Positions 55,097 to 62,727 of a DNA stretch of 64,000 nt are shown piece by piece. Position 1 is the stretch's first letter, and every line of letters begins with the position of its first letter. The notes under the pieces were generated by a model. It was not told the origin of the DNA and did not search any database. It saw nothing but the letters and a program-made list of their open reading frames with translations. The position numbers were made by a program, and so were the translations under genes. Source of the stretch: Alphaproteobacteria bacterium (GTDB lineage: Bacteria > Pseudomonadota > Alphaproteobacteria > SHVP01); assembly GCA_040216735.1 (NCBI GenBank), contig JAVJOO010000005.1, positions 620,001 through 684,000 on the forward strand. The letters are read 5' to 3'.

Positions 55097-56134
55097 ATGC
55101 GCATCCTGATCGCGACGGATGCCTGGCATCCCCAAATCAACGGTGTGGTCCGCACGCTAACCACGGTTGGCGACGAACTTGTCGCAATGGGGCACGAAAC
55201 GCAGTTCGTCACGCCCAACGAATTCCGATCGGTCCCGATGCCGACCTATCCGGAGATCCGGCTGGCACTTGATACATGGAATGTCGCGGCCAAGATCGAT
55301 GCAGCGGCGCCGGACGCCATTCACATTGCCACGGAGGGACCGATTGGTATGGCCGCACGACGCTATTGCTTGCGCCGGGGACTGCCCTTTACCACGTCGT
55401 TTCATACGCGGTTTCCGGAGTATATTCAGGCTCGAACCCGGTTGCCGTTGGCGATCGGTTATGCTGCCGTTCGGCGTTTTCATCGCCCGTCGCGGGCGGT
55501 GATGGTGGCTACGGCGAGTGTACGCGACGATTTGACGGCGCGCGGCTTCGGCAACTTGGCGACGTGGACGCGGGGCGTCGACACCAATCTGTTTCGACCG
55601 CAACCAAAGGGATTCATCGACGACGTCCGCCCGATTCTGCTTTATGTCGGTCGCGTCGCCGTCGAGAAAAACATCGCCGCATTTCTCGAGACCGATCTCC
55701 CAGGGAGCAAGTACGTCGTCGGCGATGGACCGCAGATCGAGGAACTACGCAAGCGTCACCCCGAAGTCCGCTTCGTCGGCGCCAAATTCGGCGCTGAACT
55801 CGCCCGGTACTATGCCGCCGCCGACGTCTTCGTTTTTCCAAGCCGGACGGACACCTTCGGCAACGTCATTCTCGAAGCCCTAGCCTCCGGCGTCCCGGTG
55901 GCCGCCTATCCGGTACCGGGTCCGATCGACATCATCGCCGGCCGACCGATCGGCGCATTGGACGAGGATCTTGCGACCGCGACGCGCGCAGCGCTTGAAA
56001 TCTCGCCCGCCGCGTGCCGCGCCTTTGCCATGACAATGTCCTGGCGCGCCAGCGCCGAACAGTTCTTTGCGAACCTTGCCCCCATCGAGGGGCCGCTACG
56101 GACCTGGACGCCCCGGATCGTGGCGCAGAACTAG
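55097..56134 (+). CDS. agt: glycosyltransferase, Agt-like (diacylglycerol glycosyltransferase candidate)
   Basis: The 345-residue GT4-type enzyme has RILIATDAWHPQINGVVRTLTTVGDEL, EGPIGMAARRYCLRRGLPFTTSFHTRFPEYIQ and YVGRVAVEKNIAAFL. The nucleotide-sugar site is VFPSRTDTFGNVILEALASGVPVAAY. It resembles Agt, which glycosylates diacylglycerol in phosphate-limited Agrobacterium and marine bacteria and is paired with plcP. The start is the ATG at 55097; the frame upstream belongs to the preceding gene's shadow. Together with PlcP it would replace phospholipids by glycolipids. Confidence 0.82.
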   Translation: MRILIATDAWHPQINGVVRTLTTVGDELVAMGHETQFVTPNEFRSVPMPTYPEIRLALDTWNVAAKIDAAAPDAIHIATEGPIGMAARRYCLRRGLPFTTSFHTRFPEYIQARTRLPLAIGYAAVRRFHRPSRAVMVATASVRDDLTARGFGNLATWTRGVDTNLFRPQPKGFIDDVRPILLYVGRVAVEKNIAAFLETDLPGSKYVVGDGPQIEELRKRHPEVRFVGAKFGAELARYYAAADVFVFPSRTDTFGNVILEALASGVPVAAYPVPGPIDIIAGRPIGALDEDLATATRAALEISPAACRAFAMTMSWRASAEQFFANLAPIEGPLRTWTPRIVAQN

Positions 56135-57357
56135 GTACCGACCGACGGAACCGGCGGCGCGCCGTCGAGTTCGAATCCGCCAATCTGTTGAATCATCGCG
56201 TCGATCGGGTCGTGTACCGACAACGTGCGCGCATTGCGCCAATACCGGTCGAGCCGATAGGCGTTACTGGTCGCCCGGCCGCCAGCCAATCCATGGAGCT
56301 GGCCGGTCACTTCGAGTGCCGCGGCGACTGTCGCCGCCTTCGAGCGCATCATGTGGATTGAGCACAGGCCCCGGTCGGCGTTGCCAGCCTCGGTGTCAAC
56401 AACCATCTGACTGGCCTCGCGCTGAAGTGCACGCGCCGCGGCAAGCGCGGTGGAGGCCCGGCCTAGATGGAGCCGGTTGACCGGATCGTCAGCCGCGCGA
56501 TCAAGGGTCGGTAGATTCGGGCGCGCGTGGTCGCGTACGAAAGCTGCCGCCGCCGACAATGCCCCGAACCCCATGCCCAGAATCGTCGCGCCGATGAGCA
56601 ACTGAAAGAACGGGCCGATCACGCTGGCCGCGCCGGTCAACCCCTCAGCACCGGCGGCCATGGGAAAGCAGAACCGCTCGGGCACAAAGACATTCTCGAA
56701 GGTGATGGTGCCGCTGCCCGTCGCCCGCTGGCCCATGTTGTCCCAGTCGTGATGCGGCTTGACCCCATCGGCATCCATACGCACGAGCAGGTATACGACG
56801 CCCGCATCTTCCTTGCCGCGAATCCGCACAGGGGTAATCGTGTAGGTCGCACCGACGGTGCCGGTATTGAAGACTTTGACGCCGCTGAACCGGTAACCGC
56901 CGTCGACCGGATCAGCCACTGTGTGGTACTCGCCACGGCGCGGGCCGCGCTCGGCCGCCGAATTGGCAAGGCGCATGCCGTCCTTCAGCAGGCCATCGGC
57001 AATTTCTCGGCGGACGTCCTCACCGACCTGCAGGGCCCCGCCGAAAATCAACCGAGCTGCAACGAGATGGATGCTCCAGATCTGCGCGGTGGCGCTTTCG
57101 CCCGCGGCGAGGTCGGTCAGGACGTCGGTCACGAGCGGCAGGTCGGCGGCCAGCGTTTGGGAGGACGCAATTCCGCCGTAGGCCTGGGGAAGCAGCAGAC
57201 GGGTAAGACCTACCTCGTGAATACGCTGCATGTTTTCTGCGGGGTCCCGCCCACTGCGGTCGATTTCGGCCGCAGTGAGCGAAAATTCTTGGCCCAAGGC
57301 TTGTGCCGCGCCGCGTGCGAGCGCGCGTTGGTGCGCTGCGTCCTTGTCAGTTGCCAC
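56131..57357 (-). CDS. acyl-CoA dehydrogenase-fold flavoprotein, SfnB/DszC-like
   Basis: The 408-residue protein has the acyl-CoA dehydrogenase fold: MQRIHEVGLTRLLLPQAYGG, GVKVFNTGTVGATYTITPV and HHDWDNMGQRATGSGTITFENVFVP. The WD-x-MGQR-x-TGSGT box is that of the SfnB/DszC flavin monooxygenases (sulfur scavenging, N- or S-hydroxylation) more than of true acyl-CoA dehydrogenases. The start is the GTG at 57357, with AGGAG 8 nt upstream. ATGs upstream at 57375 and beyond are less well placed. It is divergent from the RidA gene. Confidence 0.85.
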   Translation of the reverse strand: MATDKDAAHQRALARGAAQALGQEFSLTAAEIDRSGRDPAENMQRIHEVGLTRLLLPQAYGGIASSQTLAADLPLVTDVLTDLAAGESATAQIWSIHLVAARLIFGGALQVGEDVRREIADGLLKDGMRLANSAAERGPRRGEYHTVADPVDGGYRFSGVKVFNTGTVGATYTITPVRIRGKEDAGVVYLLVRMDADGVKPHHDWDNMGQRATGSGTITFENVFVPERFCFPMAAGAEGLTGAASVIGPFFQLLIGATILGMGFGALSAAAAFVRDHARPNLPTLDRAADDPVNRLHLGRASTALAAARALQREASQMVVDTEAGNADRGLCSIHMMRSKAATVAAALEVTGQLHGLAGGRATSNAYRLDRYWRNARTLSVHDPIDAMIQQIGGFELDGAPPVPSVGT

Positions 57358-57436
57358 GTTTGCATCTCCTGTCATTCTTTCGCCATCGCCCGGCAACAGC
57401 CGGCCCCTCGACGTCATCTCGCCCAGGAGGATTACC

Positions 57437-57832
57437 ATGGACGCGCAGCGAATCAATCTCGAGAACGACCCGTTCAAACAGTTCTACATTTCGCAAGGGT
57501 TTCGCATCGGCGACCTCATCTTGCTTTCCGGCCAAGTCGGGATGGACGATGCCGGCAACACCGCAAGTGGCTTCGACGCCCAGGCCGACCAAGCGATGCG
57601 GAACATCCAGCGGGCGCTCCGCGCCGCGGGCAGCGATATCGACCGAATCGTCAAGGTGACGATCTATGTGACCGACATGGCGTACCGGGAGAACGTGTTT
57701 GCGCTGCGCCAGCGTTGGTTCAAGGACCCCTACCCCGCCGACACCTTCGTCGCGGTCGCGGCCCTGGGGCGGCCCGAACGCCTGATCGAGATCGACGCGA
57801 CCGCTTTGCTGACGGGGCGGGTCTTGGCGTAA
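57437..57832 (+). CDS. RidA-family protein
   Basis: The 131-residue YjgF/RidA-fold protein has FRIGDLILLSGQVGMDDAG, FDAQADQAMRNIQRALRAAGSDIDRIVKVTIYVTDM and FVAVAALGRPERLIEIDATAL. It lacks the classical conserved Arg of reactive-enamine deaminases at VERVGRP-like positions, so the activity is uncertain. The ATG follows AGGAGG 7 nt upstream. It diverges from the flavoprotein gene, with only 79 nt between the starts; the two may share regulation. Confidence 0.9.
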   Translation: MDAQRINLENDPFKQFYISQGFRIGDLILLSGQVGMDDAGNTASGFDAQADQAMRNIQRALRAAGSDIDRIVKVTIYVTDMAYRENVFALRQRWFKDPYPADTFVAVAALGRPERLIEIDATALLTGRVLA

Positions 57833-57986
57833 GGCAGTAGGGTGTCCCACCCGTATATGGGCATGGGGCCGGCGCCAGGGGACCGCACTTTGGGCGCGAT
57901 TAGGGGAAGCCTTGGCCAAATCGGCGCCAAAGTGACACTATCGGCGAAATCGTGATCCACAGTCGAACCCGTAGAATACGCGCTTA

Positions 57987-59822
57987 ATGCATTCCAACGA
58001 CTCTTCTGGCGACCGCCGGGCGGCGGGCGATTTCGCCGTATTGTGGCGAATCGTCAGGCTTGCCGTGCGATACCGTGCCCGCGTTGTCATCGCGGTGGTC
58101 GCGACTCTTGTCGCCGTTGTTCTGCAACTGATGGTGCCGCGCCTGCTGGGCGACGCGGTGGACGGCGCACTGTTGTCGCTGGGCGACCGCGCGATCGACC
58201 TCGACGTTGCCCGCGACACGCTATGGGCTACAGCGGGATTGTTATTCGTGGTCTCGGTGCTGCGCGGCGCCTTTACTTTGATCCACAACTATGGCGGCGA
58301 GTCGATCGGGCACCTTGTGGGCTACCAATTGCGATTGGACTTCTACGCCAAACTGCAAAAACTGAACTTCTCGTTCCACGATAGCGTTCATACCGGCGAC
58401 CTCGTGACTCGCGCCCTTCTCGACATCGAAGGCGTGCGGATGTTCTTCAATATGGCGGTCCTGCGCTCGCTACTGCTGGTGGTGATGGTGGCGGTGGGCG
58501 CGGCCCTGGTGCTGTCCACCGACATTGTGTTGGGGTTGTTGAGCTTGAGTTTTGTTCCGTTTGTCGCGTGGCGGTCGGCGACGATCAGGCTGCGGCTGCG
58601 CGGGCTATGGTTGAAGCTGCAGGAAAGCCTAGGTGTGTTGGGCCGGATCATGGATGAGAACCTGACCGGCATTCGCGTCGTGCGGGCGTTCGGCGCGGAA
58701 AATTACGAAATGACGAAATACGATGCGACCGCGCTGCCCGCGCTGGAGATTTCGCGCGAACGGATTAGCGCCCGTTCCTCGGCGACGAGCGCCATGACGT
58801 TCGCCTTCTTTGCCGCGATGGGCTTGGTGCTGTTCGTCGGCGGCGGGCGGGTACTCGACGGCACGATGACGGTCGGTACGCTGACGGAATTCCTCACCTT
58901 CATGACCATCCTGCAACAACCGGTTCGGCAGATCGGTATGGTGGTGAACGCCTTCGCCCGGGCTTCGACCTGCGGCAATCGCTTGTTCGCTGTGCTGGAT
59001 GCCGATGTGACGATCGCAGATTCGCCCGACGCCCAGGCGTTGACGGGTGGCGACGGCACCGTCGCCTTCGAGCATGTGACGTTTTCCTATGACCCCGGCG
59101 TCAGCCCGCCGGTCCTCCGCGATGTGTCGTTTTCGGTGGCCCGCGGCAAGACGCTTGGGATCGTCGGGCCGCCAGGGAGCGGCAAATCGACTATCTCCCA
59201 TCTGCTGCCCCGGCATTACGATCCGACCGAGGGGCGGGTCACGATCAACGGTCAGGATATCCGTACGGTAAAGGGATCGTCGCTGCGCGAAGCGGTTTGC
59301 GTCGTCGCGCAGGACCCCTATCTCTTCACCTCGTCGATCGAGAACAATATCGCCTACGGCAATCCGTGGGCCGAGGAAGCCGACATCCGCGATGCGGCCG
59401 GCGCGGCGCAGATCGGCGGGTTTATCGACACCCTGCCGGCGGGCTATGAGAGCCTCGTGGGGGAGCGCGGCGTGTCGCTGTCCGGCGGACAGAAACAGCG
59501 GGTAGCGATCGCGCGGGCCGCCTTGCTCCAACCCGACGTGCTGGTCTTGGACGATTCGACCGCCGCGATCGATGCCGGCACCGAACGGCAAATCCAACAA
59601 GCCCTGAATTCGGGCGCCGGCGATCGCACGACCATCATCGTGTCACATCGCCTGAGCGCCCTGAAGCATGCCGACGCGATCGTTTTCCTGGAGAACGGAC
59701 AGATCGTCGAGCGCGGTACCCATGAGTCGCTACTGGCCCAAGGCGGTAAATACGCCGCGCTGTATCGGCTGCAGACGACCGGCGACGAGGCTGCGGTCGG
59801 CACGCTCGAGGTGGCGGAATGA
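57987..59822 (+). CDS. ABC exporter half-transporter with degenerate Walker B glutamate
   Basis: The 611-residue protein has six membrane helices (~30-315) and an ATPase domain. Lys400 is in the Walker A GPPGSGKST, LSGGQKQR is the intact signature, and Walker B VLVLDDSTAAID has Asp523 where the catalytic Glu should be. It resembles the MsbA/BmrC-type exporters. The ATG overlaps nothing upstream, but the stop codon overlaps the start of the second half-transporter by 4 nt. Its degenerate site complements the next gene's degenerate signature. The substrate is unknown. Confidence 0.93.
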   Translation: MHSNDSSGDRRAAGDFAVLWRIVRLAVRYRARVVIAVVATLVAVVLQLMVPRLLGDAVDGALLSLGDRAIDLDVARDTLWATAGLLFVVSVLRGAFTLIHNYGGESIGHLVGYQLRLDFYAKLQKLNFSFHDSVHTGDLVTRALLDIEGVRMFFNMAVLRSLLLVVMVAVGAALVLSTDIVLGLLSLSFVPFVAWRSATIRLRLRGLWLKLQESLGVLGRIMDENLTGIRVVRAFGAENYEMTKYDATALPALEISRERISARSSATSAMTFAFFAAMGLVLFVGGGRVLDGTMTVGTLTEFLTFMTILQQPVRQIGMVVNAFARASTCGNRLFAVLDADVTIADSPDAQALTGGDGTVAFEHVTFSYDPGVSPPVLRDVSFSVARGKTLGIVGPPGSGKSTISHLLPRHYDPTEGRVTINGQDIRTVKGSSLREAVCVVAQDPYLFTSSIENNIAYGNPWAEEADIRDAAGAAQIGGFIDTLPAGYESLVGERGVSLSGGQKQRVAIARAALLQPDVLVLDDSTAAIDAGTERQIQQALNSGAGDRTTIIVSHRLSALKHADAIVFLENGQIVERGTHESLLAQGGKYAALYRLQTTGDEAAVGTLEVAE

Positions 59823-61702
59823 CGTCTCTCGACCCGGCGCAGAAAGCGGGACGGAAGCTACGCGCGGTCGTCGGATCGCAAATCAGCCGCGATGAGGAAA
59901 TGTTCGGCGCGGCGTTCGACCGGCAGGTGGTGCGCCGCTTCATGGGCTACGTTCGACCCTACCGCGGCGCCATCGCCCTTGCAGTCCTCGCGGTCCTTAC
60001 CTTTACCGCCACCCAGTTGGCGATTCCGTTGGTGATCCGGTGGGCCATCGACGATGCGCTGCTGGCCGGGCCGAACGGCACCACGCTCCTCACGCTGATC
60101 GTCGGGGTTTTCGCGCTGGTAGTGCTGATCAACTATGCCGCCAACTGGCTTCAAGACTGGCTTGTCGGTTGGACGGGCGAGCGTGTGATCTTCGAACTCC
60201 GGCGCGCCATGTTCGAACACCTGCAGCATGTCGCCCTGACCTTCATGGACCGGACCGAAGTGGGCCGCATGATGTCGCGCCTCCAAGGCGACGTGAACTC
60301 GTTGCAGGAGTTTCTCGACAACTCGATCACCGCGATCGGCGATCTCGTTCTCTTGCTGGGAATTGTCGTCATCATGCTGACGATGAATTTCGACCTTGGT
60401 CTCTTGACCCTAGCGATCGTCCCAACGTTATTCCTGGTGCGTATTGTCTGGTTGCCACGGGCGCGGCGGGCGTTCCGCCATGCCCGCGAAACCAACTCGA
60501 TCGTCAGCGGGGCGATGGCCGAAGGCATCCGCGCCGTGCGCACCGTCCAAGCGATGCGCCGGGAGGGCGTCAACTACGACTTGTTCGACATCAAAGCCCG
60601 CGACAACCTGCGGGCGCATTTGCGCGCTGCCAAGTTCGGACAGACGATGGTGCCGATCGTCGACACGCTGACCGGTGTCGCGCTTGCCATTGTTATCGTT
60701 CTGGGTGGCACCATGGTGCTGCGCAGCGAGTTGGAAATCGGCGTGATCGTCGCGTTCGTGTTCTACGTCCAGCGATTCTTCGATCCAATCCGCTCGCTCA
60801 CCATGCAATACAGCGTGATGCAACGCGCCATGGCGTCGGGTCAGCGCATCTTCGAGGTCTTGGACGTACCCTTGGCGATTTCCGACAAACCCGACGCGGT
60901 GTCTCCCGAAACGGTCGAGGGCGCCGTTGAATTTCGCAACGTAACCTTTGGCTACGACCGCAACCGCCCGGTACTGCACGACCTTAGTTTTGCCGTGAAG
61001 CCCGGCGAAACGGTCGCACTTGTCGGGCCGACGGGATCGGGGAAGACCAGCATCACCGCCCTGCTCCACCGGTTCTACGAGGTCTGGGAGGGATCGATCC
61101 TGATCGACGGGGTCGATGTTCGGGACTATGCCAAGGACGCGCTATCGCGGCACGTCAGCATGGTGCTCCAAGACCCGTTTCTGTTTACCGGGACGATTTT
61201 CGAGAACATCCGCTACAACAAGACCGACGCCACCCTGGCCGATGTGGAGAAGGCTGCGCGGATCGTCGGTGCGCACGACTTTATTGCCCGGCTGCCGGAC
61301 GGTTACGACACGATGCTGGTCGAACTTGGGCGCAACCTGTCGCTCGGGCAGCGTCAACTTCTGAGTTTCGCCCGCGCATTGGTTGCCGATACCCGCATCC
61401 TTATTCTCGACGAGGCGACAGCCAGCATCGACAGCTATACCGAGCGCCAGATCCAAAAGGCGCTCGCGCGCTTGCTGGAGGGACGGACCGGCATCGTGAT
61501 CGCCCACCGGCTGGCGACGATCCGGGGCGCGGACCGCATCATCGTGTTGCAAGACGGGCGGATCGTTGAGACCGGCCCGCACGATGCGTTGATCGCGCGC
61601 CAAGGGCTCTATGCCAACCTCTATGCGCTGAATTACGCCTCGTTCGACGATATGCCGAAAGCCTTGGCAGATAGCGCGGACAATCGCCCCGCCTCGACTT
61701 AA
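59819..61702 (+). CDS. ABC exporter half-transporter with degenerate signature motif
   Basis: The 627-residue partner has six membrane helices (~40-330) and an ATPase domain. Lys409 is in the Walker A GPTGSGKTS, and Walker B ILILDEATASID has the catalytic Glu532. The signature is LSLGQRQL instead of LSGGQ. Together with the preceding protein, the heterodimer has one canonical and one degenerate ATP site. The first half's Walker B lacks Glu and pairs with this protein's altered signature. ATGA overlap couples the genes. Confidence 0.93.
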   Translation: MTSLDPAQKAGRKLRAVVGSQISRDEEMFGAAFDRQVVRRFMGYVRPYRGAIALAVLAVLTFTATQLAIPLVIRWAIDDALLAGPNGTTLLTLIVGVFALVVLINYAANWLQDWLVGWTGERVIFELRRAMFEHLQHVALTFMDRTEVGRMMSRLQGDVNSLQEFLDNSITAIGDLVLLLGIVVIMLTMNFDLGLLTLAIVPTLFLVRIVWLPRARRAFRHARETNSIVSGAMAEGIRAVRTVQAMRREGVNYDLFDIKARDNLRAHLRAAKFGQTMVPIVDTLTGVALAIVIVLGGTMVLRSELEIGVIVAFVFYVQRFFDPIRSLTMQYSVMQRAMASGQRIFEVLDVPLAISDKPDAVSPETVEGAVEFRNVTFGYDRNRPVLHDLSFAVKPGETVALVGPTGSGKTSITALLHRFYEVWEGSILIDGVDVRDYAKDALSRHVSMVLQDPFLFTGTIFENIRYNKTDATLADVEKAARIVGAHDFIARLPDGYDTMLVELGRNLSLGQRQLLSFARALVADTRILILDEATASIDSYTERQIQKALARLLEGRTGIVIAHRLATIRGADRIIVLQDGRIVETGPHDALIARQGLYANLYALNYASFDDMPKALADSADNRPAST

Positions 61703-61720
61703 CCGGCGCGCCGTCCGCCC

Positions 61721-62722
61721 TTAGGTGCTGTGCCGTTCGCGGCGACGGGTCAACTTAGCGGCGAGGCTAGGTGCGACGCCGGGTCGACTCCAGGGGCACA
61801 CCGCGATGCAGATGCCGCAGCCGGTGGTGTCGTTGAAATACGGGACGCAACTGTCGAAATCGACGTACCACTTGGTCGTGCCGCGCACCATGTGCTTAAC
61901 CGGGGTGAGCGCCTTCGGCGGGCAAGCTTTTTCGCACACCCGGCAGTTGGTACAGAAAACGTTGGCGCCGAAGTCCTGCGGCGGATCGGCCGTCAAAGGC
62001 ACGTCGGTGAGGACGTATGCCAAGCGAAAGCTGGAGCCTAGTTCCCTATTGATGATCGATCCGTGCTTGCCGAGTTCGCCGAATCCGCAGGCCAACGCAG
62101 GGGGGATCATCAGAATCGGCCCGGCCTCGGGCCCGCCGTGGGGGAAGCCGTCCCAGCCTTGGGTGCGCAACCAACTGGCCAGCCGCTTGGCGACCTGGGT
62201 CCCGCGCCCGTACTGGCGCACCACTTCGGCGATCGCGCGTGGGTGGGGCGCGGTGCTGAGCTCGTCGTAGTCCATCGCGACACCCAACATCACCGCCCAG
62301 CGCTGTTCGATCTCGAACCCTTCGAAGACCCATTCGGGCCGCATCGGGGCGATACCGACGAGTTCGGCGCCAAGGTCGCGGGCGGTTGCCTTGATCGCGG
62401 CGGACCAGTCCGCCGGCGTCCGCTGCGCCTTCTCCGGTGCCAGCGGTGCAAGCGGTTCGGCCATGATTGGAATCCGGTCGTGGCGCGCCTTGCCGATCAC
62501 CGGGTGCGAGGGCAGGCCGCGAAACCATGTCTGGAGGGCGGCGAAGCGGGTGCGTTCGGGGTCGTGGTGGTAGATCGGCTCGGGGCGACGGATCGCCGTT
62601 TCATCCAGACCGTTGACCGCGTTGCCCGAGACATCGGGCCATAGGTCGCGCTGAACCTGGGGGGTGACGTAGGGTTCGGCCGGCGGTTGCCAGAGATCGT
62701 CCGATTCCGGCGGCTGGGCCAA
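61721..62722 (-). CDS. RdhA/QueG-like [4Fe-4S] protein, predicted cobalamin-dependent
   Basis: The 333-residue protein ends in two [4Fe-4S] motifs, CTNCRVCEKACPPKALTP and a later CGICIAVCPWSRPG with a free Cys in SCVPYF. The preceding region (~100-240: GAELVGIAPMRPEWVF ... EIEQRWAVMLGVAMDYDEL ... GSIINRELGSSFRLAYVLTDVPL) resembles the cobalamin-binding domain of reductive dehalogenases and epoxyqueuosine reductase. It is shorter than classical RdhA and has no Tat signal, so it is presumably cytosolic. It lies just downstream of a flavin-linked oxidase gene on the same strand. Confidence 0.8.
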   Translation of the reverse strand: MAQPPESDDLWQPPAEPYVTPQVQRDLWPDVSGNAVNGLDETAIRRPEPIYHHDPERTRFAALQTWFRGLPSHPVIGKARHDRIPIMAEPLAPLAPEKAQRTPADWSAAIKATARDLGAELVGIAPMRPEWVFEGFEIEQRWAVMLGVAMDYDELSTAPHPRAIAEVVRQYGRGTQVAKRLASWLRTQGWDGFPHGGPEAGPILMIPPALACGFGELGKHGSIINRELGSSFRLAYVLTDVPLTADPPQDFGANVFCTNCRVCEKACPPKALTPVKHMVRGTTKWYVDFDSCVPYFNDTTGCGICIAVCPWSRPGVAPSLAAKLTRRRERHST

Positions 62723-62727
62723 GGCCC

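Noticed and set aside
56527-57840. 437-codon plus-strand frame over the flavoprotein and RidA genes
   Set aside because: It is antisense to the flavoprotein and out of frame with RidA, whose own start has a perfect AGGAGG.
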